Of a stretch of DNA of 64,000 nt, positions 1 to 8,138 are shown in pieces (position 1 is the first letter of the stretch; every line of letters starts with the position of its first letter). Position numbers and translations under genes: made by a program. The DNA is from Gimesia algae (GTDB lineage Bacteria > Planctomycetota > Planctomycetia > Planctomycetales > Planctomycetaceae). Below the pieces are notes generated by a model. That model did not search any database, had not been told where the DNA came from, and saw only the letters and a list, made by a program, of their open reading frames with translations. The stretch covers positions 3,089,369 through 3,153,368 of the forward strand of contig NZ_CP036343.1 of the NCBI RefSeq assembly GCF_007746795.1, in the 5' to 3' direction.

Positions 1-840
1 CAGGTTATAAACGTTGTTTGACCAGTTCTGAATGGTCGTGTAACGGAACCGCCCGCCTTTCTTGACGATGATCTCAACGACGGCTGAGTGCAGACTGTTT
101 GAGCTGTAAGTCGGAGCCGTACAACCTTCCACATAATGGCAGGAAGCGCCTTCATCAACGATGACCAGAGTCCGCTCAAACTGACCCATATTTTCCGAAT
201 TGATGCGGAAATACGCCTGCAGCGGAAATTCAATATGAACTCCCGGAGGCACATACACAAACGAACCACCAGACCAGACGGCCGAGTTCAAAGCAGAAAA
301 CTTGTTATCTTCAGGAGGAATAATCTTGCCGAAGTACTCCCGGAACAACTCGGGATGATCCTTCAGAGCCGAGTCGGTATCCGTAAACAGAACCCCCTGC
401 TTGGCCAGATCTTCCTGCAAGCTGCCGTAAACCACTTCAGACTCATACTGCGCTTTCACACCAGACAGGAATTTTTTCTCTGCCTCGGGGATCCCCAGAC
501 GATCATAAGTCTTGCGAATATCATCGGGAACATCCTCCCAGCTTCGCTCCTGCCCTTCAGAGGCACGCACGAAGTAATGGATATCCTGGTAATTGATCTC
601 ATTCAGATTGCCGCCCCATTGCGGTGTTGGTTTCTGTTCGAAAATCTCATAGGACTTCAAACGGAAATCCCGCATCCAGGCCGGCTCATTTTTCATCTCT
701 GAAATCTGGGCCACCACTGCCGCATTCAAGCCTTTCTGGCCGGTAAACACGTACTTGTCGGTGGGGTCATGAAATCCATATTGATAATCTCCAATATCAA
801 CATTCTCATTTTCCGAATTGGTATCCAACTTGGTAGACAT
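1..840 (-). CDS. sufB: Fe-S cluster assembly scaffold SufB, 5' part (runs off the window)
   Basis: The reading frame opens at the ATG ending at 840 and is still open at base 1, giving the first 280 residues of a protein that is normally about 470 long. SufB is the scaffold subunit of the cytoplasmic SufBCD complex, on which Fe-S clusters are built. The segments [46 protein letters not shown] and [14 protein letters not shown] are typical of SufB and separate it from its paralogue SufD. The frame stops before the beta-helix core ends. It lies 114 bp downstream of sufC in the same direction, so sufR-like, sufC and sufB probably form one minus-strand operon continuing beyond the left edge. Recognition rests on motif memory, but the sufC neighbour makes it very safe. 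Confidence 0.95.
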   Translation of the reverse strand, partial: MSTKLDTNSENENVDIGDYQYGFHDPTDKYVFTGQKGLNAAVVAQISEMKNEPAWMRDFRLKSYEIFEQKPTPQWGGNLNEINYQDIHYFVRASEGQERSWEDVPDDIRKTYDRLGIPEAEKKFLSGVKAQYESEVVYGSLQEDLAKQGVLFTDTDSALKDHPELFREYFGKIIPPEDNKFSALNSAVWSGGSFVYVPPGVHIEFPLQAYFRINSENMGQFERTLVIVDEGASCHYVEGCTAPTYSSNSLHSAVVEIIVKKGGRFRYTTIQNWSNNVYNL

Positions 841-954
841 TTCAAATTCTCCCACTCTGTATTAAAACCATTCCACAAGGGAGTGGCGTTACTGCTTTGA
901 TAGATCGTAATTCATAACGAATATTTATTGCTGCGTTCTCGCAGAGTCTACAGA

Positions 955-1752
955 TCAGACAGCTTCGACAACTTCTTCTGCTGCGGCATCCGGATGGCGT
1001 TCCCGCACACTGGAATAGCCATGTTCGTGAAGCTCCGCGGCCAGGCTGGCATCTCCCGTTTCGACAATACGGCCAGCCAGCATTACATGTGTAAACTGCG
1101 GCTGATTAAATTCCAGCAGACGTTCATGGTGAGTGATGATCAGCACTCCCATTTCCGGACCGGTCAGACGGTTCAGTCCTTCACTGACGACCTTGACGGC
1201 GTCACTGTCCAGACCACTGTCGGTCTCATCCAATACAGCAAACTTGGGTTTAAGCATGGCCAGTTGCAGAATTTCCATCCGCTTCTTTTCACCGCCGGAA
1301 AAACCATCATTCAGGTAGCGACGGGCCATTTCCAGATCCATGCCCAGTTCGCTCATCTGATCCCGCAGTTCTTTACGGAACTCACGCATCGGAATCAGCT
1401 TTTCGCCTTCCTTTCGATCCGGGTTCCGTACATTGGACATCGCGTGTCGCAGAAAGTCAGCGACTTTGACTCCAGGAATCACGACGGGATACTGAAACGC
1501 CAGAAATAATCCCAGACGGGCTCGTTCATTGGGATCGAGTTCTGAAATATCGGTGCCATCAATTTCGACTTTACCCTTGGTAATTTCATAACTCGGGTGA
1601 CCAGCCATCGCGTAGGCCAGCGTACTTTTCCCCGAACCATTGGGGCCCATCAGGGCATGAACTTCGCCCTGTTTAATTTCCAGGTTCACCCCTTTTAAAA
1701 TCGGAGTGCCGGTAACTGATACATGTAAATCGGAAATTTTCAACAAACTCAT
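955..1752 (-). CDS. sufC: SufC, ATPase of the SufBCD Fe-S assembly complex
   Basis: 265 residues, the usual SufC length (about 250-265). It is an ABC-type ATPase that is not a transporter; it drives conformational change of SufB/SufD during cluster assembly in the cytoplasm. Visible motifs: Walker A GPNGSGKST at residues 36-44, the SufC-type signature FSGGEKKRMEILQL, Walker B FAVLDETDSGLD, and the H-loop ITHHERLLE. The insertion before the signature, with IPMREFRKELRDQ, is also typical of SufC. The start is the ATG ending at 1752; the first residues MSLLKISDLHVSV match the family start. It lies 71 bp after the SufR-like gene and 114 bp before sufB, all on the minus strand. The last residues (AAEEVVEAV) are a short acidic tail. 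Confidence 0.96.
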   Translation of the reverse strand: MSLLKISDLHVSVTGTPILKGVNLEIKQGEVHALMGPNGSGKSTLAYAMAGHPSYEITKGKVEIDGTDISELDPNERARLGLFLAFQYPVVIPGVKVADFLRHAMSNVRNPDRKEGEKLIPMREFRKELRDQMSELGMDLEMARRYLNDGFSGGEKKRMEILQLAMLKPKFAVLDETDSGLDSDAVKVVSEGLNRLTGPEMGVLIITHHERLLEFNQPQFTHVMLAGRIVETGDASLAAELHEHGYSSVRERHPDAAAEEVVEAV

Positions 1753-1823
1753 TTTTCGTATTTCACCCTGTCATCCGGAGTTCTGAACGCATCCAGAAAC
1801 ATCAAATAAATTTAAAATCGGAC

Positions 1824-2447
1824 TTAACTGATATATGCTTCAAACTCACAGCAATGATGTCCGTCCAGACAACATTCTGAGAGATTCATCTTAGTACCTA
1901 AAACTCGCTCGAAGACCCTTTGCTCCAGTTCACAAATCGAAGCATCACTGCTGGCGATGTCGTGGTAAGGGCAATTATGCTCCCGTAAAATTGGCAGAGG
2001 GCCGGTATGATCCAGTTCAACCACAAAACCACGTTCTTCCAGCGCCTGTTTTAACTGCTCCATCCGCCCCTGGAGCGAAGGCGCATCTACATTTCTTCCA
2101 TACTGCTGCACCAGAGCGGTTTGAATCCGCGCTGCCAGTCGACAGCGCAAATCTTCATCATCAATCCCTTTCAGTTCTTCCCAGAGAATATTCGCTAACT
2201 CAGCGTAGTTATCCCCCAGCAACCGCATCCCCAGGCTTGTGACCGAGTAAGTATAGTGAGGACGGCCTCGCCCTTCCTTCACCTGAGTTCGTTCAATTAA
2301 CTCCAGCCCCTGTAAACGAACCAGACGCTGACGAACAGCAGTCGCTGTTACGCCTTCCTGTTCACAGATCTCGTGTATCGTTGCTGACTTAAGGCGATTG
2401 AGCCCCAGCAAAAAACTACGATCATTTTCATCAATCGAAACGCGCAT
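1824..2447 (-). CDS. sufR: SufR-like winged-helix Fe-S repressor of the suf operon
   Basis: 207 residues from the ATG at 2447. A longer frame to 2627 exists, but the extra 60 residues would run back across the upstream inverted repeat and do not look like protein, so I reject that start. The N-terminal part is a winged helix (LNRLKSATIHEICEQEGV, then TATAVRQRLVRLQGLELI and the wing GRGRPHYTYSVT). The C-terminal part carries cysteines in HNCPYHD, ICELE, SECCLDGHHCCEFE, the arrangement expected for an Fe-S cluster sensor. SufR proteins of cyanobacteria and actinobacteria repress suf when they hold a [4Fe-4S] cluster. As first gene of the likely sufR-sufC-sufB operon with a palindrome upstream, it probably autoregulates. 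The gene symbol is by family and context. Confidence 0.88.
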   Translation of the reverse strand: MRVSIDENDRSFLLGLNRLKSATIHEICEQEGVTATAVRQRLVRLQGLELIERTQVKEGRGRPHYTYSVTSLGMRLLGDNYAELANILWEELKGIDDEDLRCRLAARIQTALVQQYGRNVDAPSLQGRMEQLKQALEERGFVVELDHTGPLPILREHNCPYHDIASSDASICELEQRVFERVLGTKMNLSECCLDGHHCCEFEAYIS

Positions 2448-2900
2448 AAATCGATTTCTACTTGGAATGAAAAAAGGAACTGACGGCCTGTAAAGAGAGT
2501 GATTCGAAGAACCAGAATCACCACACACTCGATTCTCTTTATACCAGCATCCTAGGCAGATCGGATATTTTTGACAACCAATATTGTCAAAAATCAATAA
2601 TTGAGATTCAGTTTCAAAAGCCTGCAACTTTTTGCGGCTTTTTCAAGAAACACCTTGGAACGTAAACCTTTATTTGATAGTCTCATACAACGATTACGAG
2701 AACGATGAGACAAGGAGCGTTTGCAACAGGTATCAGAATTATCCCTAAACCTGCCCTGAAAACCAACCCAAGCCAATTACAAAATCAAGGAAAAGCGGTA
2801 ACAGACCGTGCTTTTTGTCGCTCTGGCCATTATTAACAGATCAAAACCAGCTCGATTTTAACCCCCCGGCAAAGTTACCTGCGAATGGGAATAGACTCTT
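2448..2900. other. Divergent intergenic region between sufR and the alanine symporter gene
   Basis: 453 bp holding the promoters of two divergent transcription units. Apart from the inverted repeat at 2567-2594 I see no further strong symmetry, RNA gene or plausible coding frame. A short minus-strand frame (to 2776) has no ribosome binding site and no recognisable content. Confidence 0.5.
2567..2594 (-). promoter_or_regulatory. Perfect inverted repeat upstream of sufR, candidate SufR operator
   Basis: Two perfect 11-bp arms (ATTTTTGACAA at 2567-2577 and its reverse complement at 2584-2594) flank a 6-bp spacer. The repeat lies 120 bp upstream of the sufR start. Read on the minus strand, one arm contains TTGACA followed after 17 bp by TATCCG, so the palindrome could overlap a -35/-10 pair. 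The core CAA-N6-TTG resembles the CAAC-N6-GTTG site described for cyanobacterial SufR but is not identical in spacing. Assigning it to SufR is inference; the symmetry is seen directly. Confidence 0.65.
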
Positions 2901-4613
2901 ATGAATTTCGACCGGCCCTCACACTCGAATACAATTCGCTCCGGCATGGCGGCACTTCTGATGATTTCAATCCTCTTTTCAGTGGCATCTCCACTACAGG
3001 CTTATCAGGATTCCCATCCCCCAGAAAAAACTTCCGAGACGAACGAGCCCGCCGGGAAGGAAGCCAAAACGGGAATCGCCCTCATCGAAGCAAAGATCGA
3101 TACCGCTTTTGGAACGTTTAACTCCTACCTGCAACAGGTCATCTTCTTCAAAGTCCCTCTCACCAAAGATCAACTGAATCAGCTCACCTCGGGCGTCAAG
3201 GAAAAGGATCGCAATGGAACACCTCTCGCCGTGCTCTGGCTGGTCATCGGTGCTACCTATTTCACCTTCCGTATGAATTTTATCAATCTGCGCGCATTTA
3301 AGCACTCGATTTTGCTCATCATGGGGAGATATGATGACCCGGAAGATGAAGGGGAAGTAACACACTTTCAGGCACTGACAGCCGCCTTGTCTGCTACTGT
3401 TGGTTTGGGAAATATTGCCGGGGTCGCAATAGCGATTGCCACCGGCGGGCCGGGAGCCATGTTCTGGATGATGCTGGCCGGGCTGCTGGGTATGACATCC
3501 AAGTTTGCCGAATGTACTCTGGCACAGATTTACCGCCGCATTAACCCGGATGGTCGCGTGATGGGGGGACCAATGTGTTATCTGTCAGTCGGTTTACAAG
3601 ACCAATATCCTGGAAATTCCTTTATGAAGGGGCTGGGAAAAACACTGGCTGTCCTTTTCGCAATTTTATGTATCGGCGGCTCGCTGGCAGGAGGCAACTC
3701 GTTTCAGGTCAAGCAATCTCTGGGTGCTGTTGCTGAGACGATCCCGATATTGAAAGATAACAACCTGGAGTGGGTCTATGGGATTGTGATGGCATTTTTC
3801 GTGGGGATCGTCATTATCGGCGGAATTCGCAGCATCGCCCGTACGACAGAAAAAATTGTGCCCCTGATGTGCGGCATCTACATCCTGGCATGCCTGGCAA
3901 TTATTATAATGCAAGTTGAACAGATACCCGCCTGTTTCAAGGCCATCTGGGATGGTGCTTTCAGCGACAATGCGATGTATGGCGGCTTTCTGGGTGTGCT
4001 GATAATTGGATTCAAGCGGGCCGCCTTCTCAAACGAAGCGGGAGTCGGCTCCGCAGCCATTGCCCACTCAGCCGCCAAAACAAAATATCCGGTCAGGGAA
4101 GGTATCGTCGCATCGCTGGGACCGTTTGTCGATACGATTATGATCTGTACCATGACCGCACTCGTGATGATTATTACAGGCGCTTACAATGATCCCCAAT
4201 ACGCAGATTTGATTAAGTCTGACAACGGAGCAGCGCTGACCTCGGCAGCGATGAATTCTCAGATCCCCTACTTTAATTACGTACTGTCAGTTTCCGTAAT
4301 CCTGTTTGCCTACTCGACGATGATCTCCTGGTCCTACTATGGCGAACGTTGCTGGGCGTTTCTGTTCGGTGACAGCGCGAAAATTTCACTGGCTTACCGC
4401 ATTTTGTTCCTTGTTTTCGTCGTGCTAGGCTCAGTCGTCTCAGCAACGAATGTTCTTGATTTTGGCGATTTGATGATTCTGGGAATGGCGTTTCCCAATA
4501 TCCTAGGAGTTCTGCTGCTGTCCAATCGGGTCAAGCGGGAACTGGACGCCTATTGGAGCCGTTATAAATCAGGGGAGTTTGACAACACGAGATCCCCTGC
4601 AGAAAATAAATGA
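2901..4613 (+). CDS. Sodium:alanine symporter family (AGCS) transporter
   Basis: 570 residues; an inner-membrane carrier that probably imports alanine or glycine with Na+. The AGCS signature is clear: FQALTAALSATVGLGNIAGV, then IATGGPGAMFWMMLAGLLGM and SKFAECTLAQIYR, followed by the GGPMCYLS loop and FKRAAFSNEAGVGSAAIAHS. There are about 10-11 hydrophobic segments. The protein is longer than the usual 450-480 residues because of an N-terminal extension: a signal-like segment (MAALLMISILFSVASPLQA), then about 70 polar residues before the first transporter helix near residue 110. The same extension has been annotated in planctomycete relatives as far as I recall; its role is unknown. The ATG at 2901 is weakly preceded by GGGAATAG; Met16 is an alternative start. 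Substrate is inferred from family only. Confidence 0.92.
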   Translation: MNFDRPSHSNTIRSGMAALLMISILFSVASPLQAYQDSHPPEKTSETNEPAGKEAKTGIALIEAKIDTAFGTFNSYLQQVIFFKVPLTKDQLNQLTSGVKEKDRNGTPLAVLWLVIGATYFTFRMNFINLRAFKHSILLIMGRYDDPEDEGEVTHFQALTAALSATVGLGNIAGVAIAIATGGPGAMFWMMLAGLLGMTSKFAECTLAQIYRRINPDGRVMGGPMCYLSVGLQDQYPGNSFMKGLGKTLAVLFAILCIGGSLAGGNSFQVKQSLGAVAETIPILKDNNLEWVYGIVMAFFVGIVIIGGIRSIARTTEKIVPLMCGIYILACLAIIIMQVEQIPACFKAIWDGAFSDNAMYGGFLGVLIIGFKRAAFSNEAGVGSAAIAHSAAKTKYPVREGIVASLGPFVDTIMICTMTALVMIITGAYNDPQYADLIKSDNGAALTSAAMNSQIPYFNYVLSVSVILFAYSTMISWSYYGERCWAFLFGDSAKISLAYRILFLVFVVLGSVVSATNVLDFGDLMILGMAFPNILGVLLLSNRVKRELDAYWSRYKSGEFDNTRSPAENK

Positions 4614-4733
4614 CAGCGGAAATTCAAACTTCAATCACTGTTATAGACTACCCCTGTCGACAACAGCCTGATTAACTTAAAATACTGACAGATGTGGTTC
4701 TTCAACTTCGTTCATCAATGAAAGCACTGCGAT

Positions 4734-5171
4734 ATGAGTTACTTCGCCGGAAAAAAAATCCTCGTGCCTGTCGATTTCTCTGAGAGTTCGCTGGAAGCCA
4801 TCAAAAAAGCCATTCAAATTTCAGAGGATGCAGGAACCGTCACCGTAGTGCATGTCATGGTGCCACTGGATCTCGTTTCACCGGGAGTTCTCTTTGGAGG
4901 ACTGACCGATGAAAAACGAACGGATCACGTAAACAAACTGGCCAAAGAAGAATTCGCCAAACACCAGATTGAAGGAGTGACCTTCGAAACGCTGGTCGGC
5001 GACCCGGGCATCAAAATCGCTGACTACGCGAGAGATCATTCCACGGATCTGATTGTGATCCCTTCGCATGGCTATACCGGGATCACCAGACTGGCTCTCG
5101 GTTCTGTCGCCGAGCGGGTACTCAGGCATGCCCCCTGTCCGACACTGGTACTGAGGCAGCCAAAACCATAA
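4734..5171 (+). CDS. Universal stress protein, UspA family
   Basis: 145 residues, one complete Usp domain. The N-terminus KKILVPVDFSESSLEAIKKA gives the first beta strand and helix with the ATP-contacting aspartate. The C-terminus SHGYTGITRLALGSVAERVL with HAPCPTLVLR is the glycine-rich nucleotide-binding signature of the ATP-binding Usp subgroup. Such proteins are cytoplasmic and support survival under stress; the exact task differs between organisms and cannot be read from sequence. It lies 120 bp downstream of the symporter gene in the same direction, so co-transcription is possible. Its stop codon directly abuts the stop codon of the convergent DUF1080 gene with no bases between, so no dedicated terminator fits there. 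Confidence 0.93.
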   Translation: MSYFAGKKILVPVDFSESSLEAIKKAIQISEDAGTVTVVHVMVPLDLVSPGVLFGGLTDEKRTDHVNKLAKEEFAKHQIEGVTFETLVGDPGIKIADYARDHSTDLIVIPSHGYTGITRLALGSVAERVLRHAPCPTLVLRQPKP

Positions 5172-6002
5172 TCAGGATTTATCGGGCTTCTGTTGCGCTA
5201 CCGGTTCTTTGGGTTGAACTGCTGGCTCGGGAGCAAGCACTTCCACAACCAGTTTGCGAAAATGAATCTCGGAACCTTCGCTCTGCAGTGCGATCGCGCC
5301 TTTGCTCGGATCACAGCCGGTGACTTCACCCAGCTTGACTCCGTTAATCATCACGGAAATATTTCCGGACCGGCAGGTCAGTACACATTTATGCCACTTA
5401 CCAAGCGGTAAATCCAAAGGCATGGTCGGGGAAAGCTTATTCGCTGATTTGGCACCACTTCCCGGGGTCGGAAAAACGTAGCCGGCCTCGGGGCGATGTA
5501 ACTGAACCTGAAATGCTTTTGGCCAGACTTTATCCGGCTCTGTGGTAAACAGTAAAATCCCACTGTTAGCATTGGGATCGTTGGGATACATCCACTCCAG
5601 ACTGAACTGAAAATTTTCGTAGATTTTTTGCGTACGAATGTAACCATAAGGTTTTCCAGTGCAGACCAGGACACTGGGTTGATCCGCTCCACCACTGACG
5701 ACTTTCCAGGTCACATTCGGATTGGCTTGCTTCTCCTCTTCACTGATATATTTCCAGTGATCCCAGAAGTTGCCGCCATTTAATAGTTTTTCCGGTCCCG
5801 GTAGCGGGGTTGCGGGAGGCGCTGTTTTCTCAACGGGCTTTGGTTCAGGAGCCTTTTCCCCTGCAGGAGCGGCTGGAGGTTTCTTTTTCTCCGCTCCAGA
5901 TTTGGGCGGAGGTGCTGACTCTTGCGCATGCCCTGACGAACTACATAACGATAGACCGGCAATGCTTACGATCATGAACAGCAAAGCAAATCGTTTTCTC
6001 AT
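5172..6002 (-). CDS. Exported DUF1080 (3-keto-disaccharide hydrolase-like) protein
   Basis: 276 residues from the ATG at 6002. This start gives a good signal peptide (MRKRFALLFMIVSIAGL, cleavage near GHA-QES); a frame extending to 6071 adds 23 residues that would spoil it. A Pro/Ala/Lys-rich linker (residues about 30-70) follows, then one DUF1080 domain of concanavalin-like fold: LNGGNFWDHW, SGILLFTTEPDKVW, FQVQLHRPEAGYVFP, PLGKWHKCVLTCRSG and SEIHFRKLVVEVL. DUF1080 domains are abundant in planctomycetes. Some have been assigned to hydrolysis of 3-keto-glycosides, but substrate is unknown here. The protein ends with a second Pro/Gln-rich tail. It is transcribed towards the Usp gene, stop against stop. 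Confidence 0.85.
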   Translation of the reverse strand: MRKRFALLFMIVSIAGLSLCSSSGHAQESAPPPKSGAEKKKPPAAPAGEKAPEPKPVEKTAPPATPLPGPEKLLNGGNFWDHWKYISEEEKQANPNVTWKVVSGGADQPSVLVCTGKPYGYIRTQKIYENFQFSLEWMYPNDPNANSGILLFTTEPDKVWPKAFQVQLHRPEAGYVFPTPGSGAKSANKLSPTMPLDLPLGKWHKCVLTCRSGNISVMINGVKLGEVTGCDPSKGAIALQSEGSEIHFRKLVVEVLAPEPAVQPKEPVAQQKPDKS

Positions 6003-6449
6003 ATTAATTCGATGGGAGAGTAGAGCAGATTTCCTCTCTGCTACCCTAAGTCGATGAAGAATGTACAACACGCTGTTTTTGCCCGACTTGACTGTTAAAA
6101 GAACCTGATTATGGAAATGTAGATAAGAGAATCAGCCATTCTAAACCCATACTCATCAACATTCAATTATGCCCATCGCTCCAACCCCCAGTTTTCACAA
6201 ATGCCTGGCCCCTTCAGGACTGAACACAACATCACACCAACAGCCTAACACCGGGTACAGCCTGTTACCAGTAAGAAATCAGTACATTTCCAAACCAGAG
6301 GGGAGAACAGGCAGAGCCCGGCTCACAACCCCTACCTGAAAAGCGAATTATGAATTTTGTTTGACCTCCAAGTTGCAGCGCTGATAAACTGTTATGATTA
6401 CGGAACGTTACCAACTCTCCCTCACATTCAAGAAAAGACTGGTGCTCCT
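6003..6449. other. Divergent intergenic region, possible promoter for the Tat-exported protein gene
   Basis: 447 bp between divergent genes. A possible sigma70-type promoter for the rightward gene is TTGACC at 6361-6366 and GATAAA at 6383-6388, separated by 16 bp. That would rule out the TTG at 6357 as the start of the downstream gene. I see no other feature in this stretch. Confidence 0.4.
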
Positions 6450-7505
6450 ATGCAATTTAATCCACGCTCTTCCTCGCCTGAGTTTACACCTGACTCTTTC
6501 TCAATCACCCGTCGGCACTTTGTCAGAACGATGGGTGCGGCAATCGCAGGCACCCCCTTTCTTGGCGTCGATGGACTGCTGGCGGGCCAGACCGGAGAAG
6601 CAGCCAAAACCGCAGCACCAGAGCCCCTCGTCAAACAGTTATATGAAAGCATGACCCCGGCACAGAAATCAAAAGTCTGCTTTGACTGGGACCATAAAGA
6701 CAAAAATGGTCTGCTGCGTCAGCATGTCCGTGCGAACTGGAATATCACAGAGCCCATTGTGAATAGCGACTTCTTTACGAAAGACCAGCAGGAAAAAATT
6801 GAAGCCATTTTCTTTGGCCACTTTGATCCAAGCTGGCATAAAAAAATCCGTAAACAGTTAATGGACGATCAAGGCGGGTATGGGAAAGACCAGTCTATCG
6901 CTATCTTCGGTACACCCGGAACTGATCAATTTCAGTTTGTCATGACCGGACGACACACCACTGTCCGCAGTGATGGAGACAGTGCCGAACACCTGGCATT
7001 CGGTGGACCAATTTTCTACGGACATGCTGCTGATGAGTTTGATGAATCTGCAGGACATCCGGGCAATGTCTTCTGGGAACAGGCTGTGAAAGCCAATCAT
7101 GTTTACAAGATTCTGGATGGCAACCAGCGCAAAGCGGCCTTGATTCCCAAGGCACCTCCTGAAACGAAAATTCAGTTCAAAAAATCACCCGATCAAATCA
7201 CTGGTCTACAAATTTCCGACATGACTAAAGACCAGAAACAGGAAATGCAGTCTGTCCTGAACCTGTTAATCGAGCCATTCCGTGCTTCTGATCAAAAAGA
7301 AGTAAGAAAATGCATCGAAGCTCAAGGCGGACTCGATAAGTGCCGCATTTCCTTCTACCAGGCAGGCGACATCGGTAATGATGGAGTCTGGGATAACTGG
7401 AGACTGGAAGGCCCGGCCTTCGTCTGGCACTACCGTGGTGCTCCCCACGTGCACGTCTGGGTTAACATCTCCGACGATCCTCACACACAGATCATCGCTA
7501 CCTGA
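6450..7505 (+). CDS. Tat-exported protein, DUF3500-like
   Basis: 351 residues from the ATG at 6450. An upstream TTG at 6357 keeps the frame open but puts the signal too deep and overlaps a possible promoter. Residues about 18-45 form a twin-arginine signal (TRRHFVRTMG, then AAIAGTPFLGVDGLLAG). The mature part contains FVMTGRHTTVRSDGD, AFGGPIFYGH, and GPAFVWHYRGAPHVHVWVNI. The combination of a histidine-containing TGRHTT segment, a GxxFYG segment and a C-terminal His-rich HVHVW strand resembles the DUF3500 family common in planctomycetes. The function of that family is not established. Many His, Asp and Gln residues are compatible with metal binding, but that is inference. It is monocistronic by spacing. 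Confidence 0.68.
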   Translation: MQFNPRSSSPEFTPDSFSITRRHFVRTMGAAIAGTPFLGVDGLLAGQTGEAAKTAAPEPLVKQLYESMTPAQKSKVCFDWDHKDKNGLLRQHVRANWNITEPIVNSDFFTKDQQEKIEAIFFGHFDPSWHKKIRKQLMDDQGGYGKDQSIAIFGTPGTDQFQFVMTGRHTTVRSDGDSAEHLAFGGPIFYGHAADEFDESAGHPGNVFWEQAVKANHVYKILDGNQRKAALIPKAPPETKIQFKKSPDQITGLQISDMTKDQKQEMQSVLNLLIEPFRASDQKEVRKCIEAQGGLDKCRISFYQAGDIGNDGVWDNWRLEGPAFVWHYRGAPHVHVWVNISDDPHTQIIAT

Positions 7506-7565
7506 TCTGCAGACCGCAGCGCAAATCACTGCACGCTCAAAATAAGGGCGCGACTTTCTAACTAT

Positions 7566-7600
7566 CGCAGAGTCGTTTCTGGTTCGACGTAGACTCTGCG
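7566..7600. repeat. Hairpin with 9-bp perfect arms after the DUF3500-like gene
   Basis: CGCAGAGTC at 7566-7574 pairs with GACTCTGCG at 7592-7600 around a 17-base loop, about 60 bp after the stop codon of the upstream gene. A further CGCAGAG follows directly at 7601. There is no T tract behind it, so it is not a typical intrinsic terminator; it may still stabilise the 3' end of the transcript. Confidence 0.4.
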
Positions 7601-7842
7601 CGCAGAGCACATCACTTGGGAATGTATGTTTTACGCAAGCTGATTTGGTCGCAACAGTACGCCCGTAATGCAATTTGAGTACGGCAGGAATATGATAAAA
7701 ATGATTTGCTAATCATGTATTTTTCTTCATGGTTACTGCAAACGTTTTCAGAACTCATTAATGCATAATTTAAAGTTCGCCACACGTGCCTCAAGTTTCA
7801 CTGCATGTTTATTTTCAGAAACAGTAATGCCTTGAACCAGGA

Positions 7843-7877
7843 AACAACGTTTTTATTGAACTGATTAAAACGTTGTT
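7843..7877. repeat. Inverted repeat with 11-bp perfect arms
   Basis: AACAACGTTTT at 7843-7853 is perfectly matched by its reverse complement at 7867-7877, with a 13-base loop. It sits in the middle of a 633-bp non-coding stretch, about 260 bp before the TIM-barrel gene. It could be a regulator binding site or an RNA hairpin. No T tract follows, and no function can be assigned. Confidence 0.45.
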
Positions 7878-8138
7878 CAATGTCGGTTGACTTTCTGAGT
7901 GGATAAGCAATATTGGTTCTTAGTCAAAATCGTTTTTCCTTTTTTACTATGGAAAAATTTTTGCGATCACTTATGATACTCTCCAAGACATGACGTTGGT
8001 CAAATTCAGACAGTTGACCCTGCCTGTCAGACACTCGTGGATTATCATTCACAATTTAAACTTTTTGTTATTTCCAATTAGTAACTTCGCACTAATTGTT
8101 AATATACCTGATCTTCTCTCCAGACTGCAGGTGGCCGA

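Larger units (their letters stand above)
7506..8138. other. 633-bp intergenic region with two hairpins
   Basis: AT-rich stretch without a believable gene. It contains the hairpins at 7566-7600 and 7843-7877, and presumably the promoter for the rightward gene at 8139. A TATGAT hexamer at 7972-7977 is -10-like but has no good -35 partner. Confidence 0.4.

Noticed and set aside
928-1509. 193-codon plus-strand frame opposite sufC
   Set aside because: Shadow of the certain sufC reading frame.
2448-2627. 60-residue N-terminal extension of the SufR-like protein
   Set aside because: The extension would be translated from the operator palindrome, is Cys-rich without pattern, and known SufR proteins start close to the winged helix.
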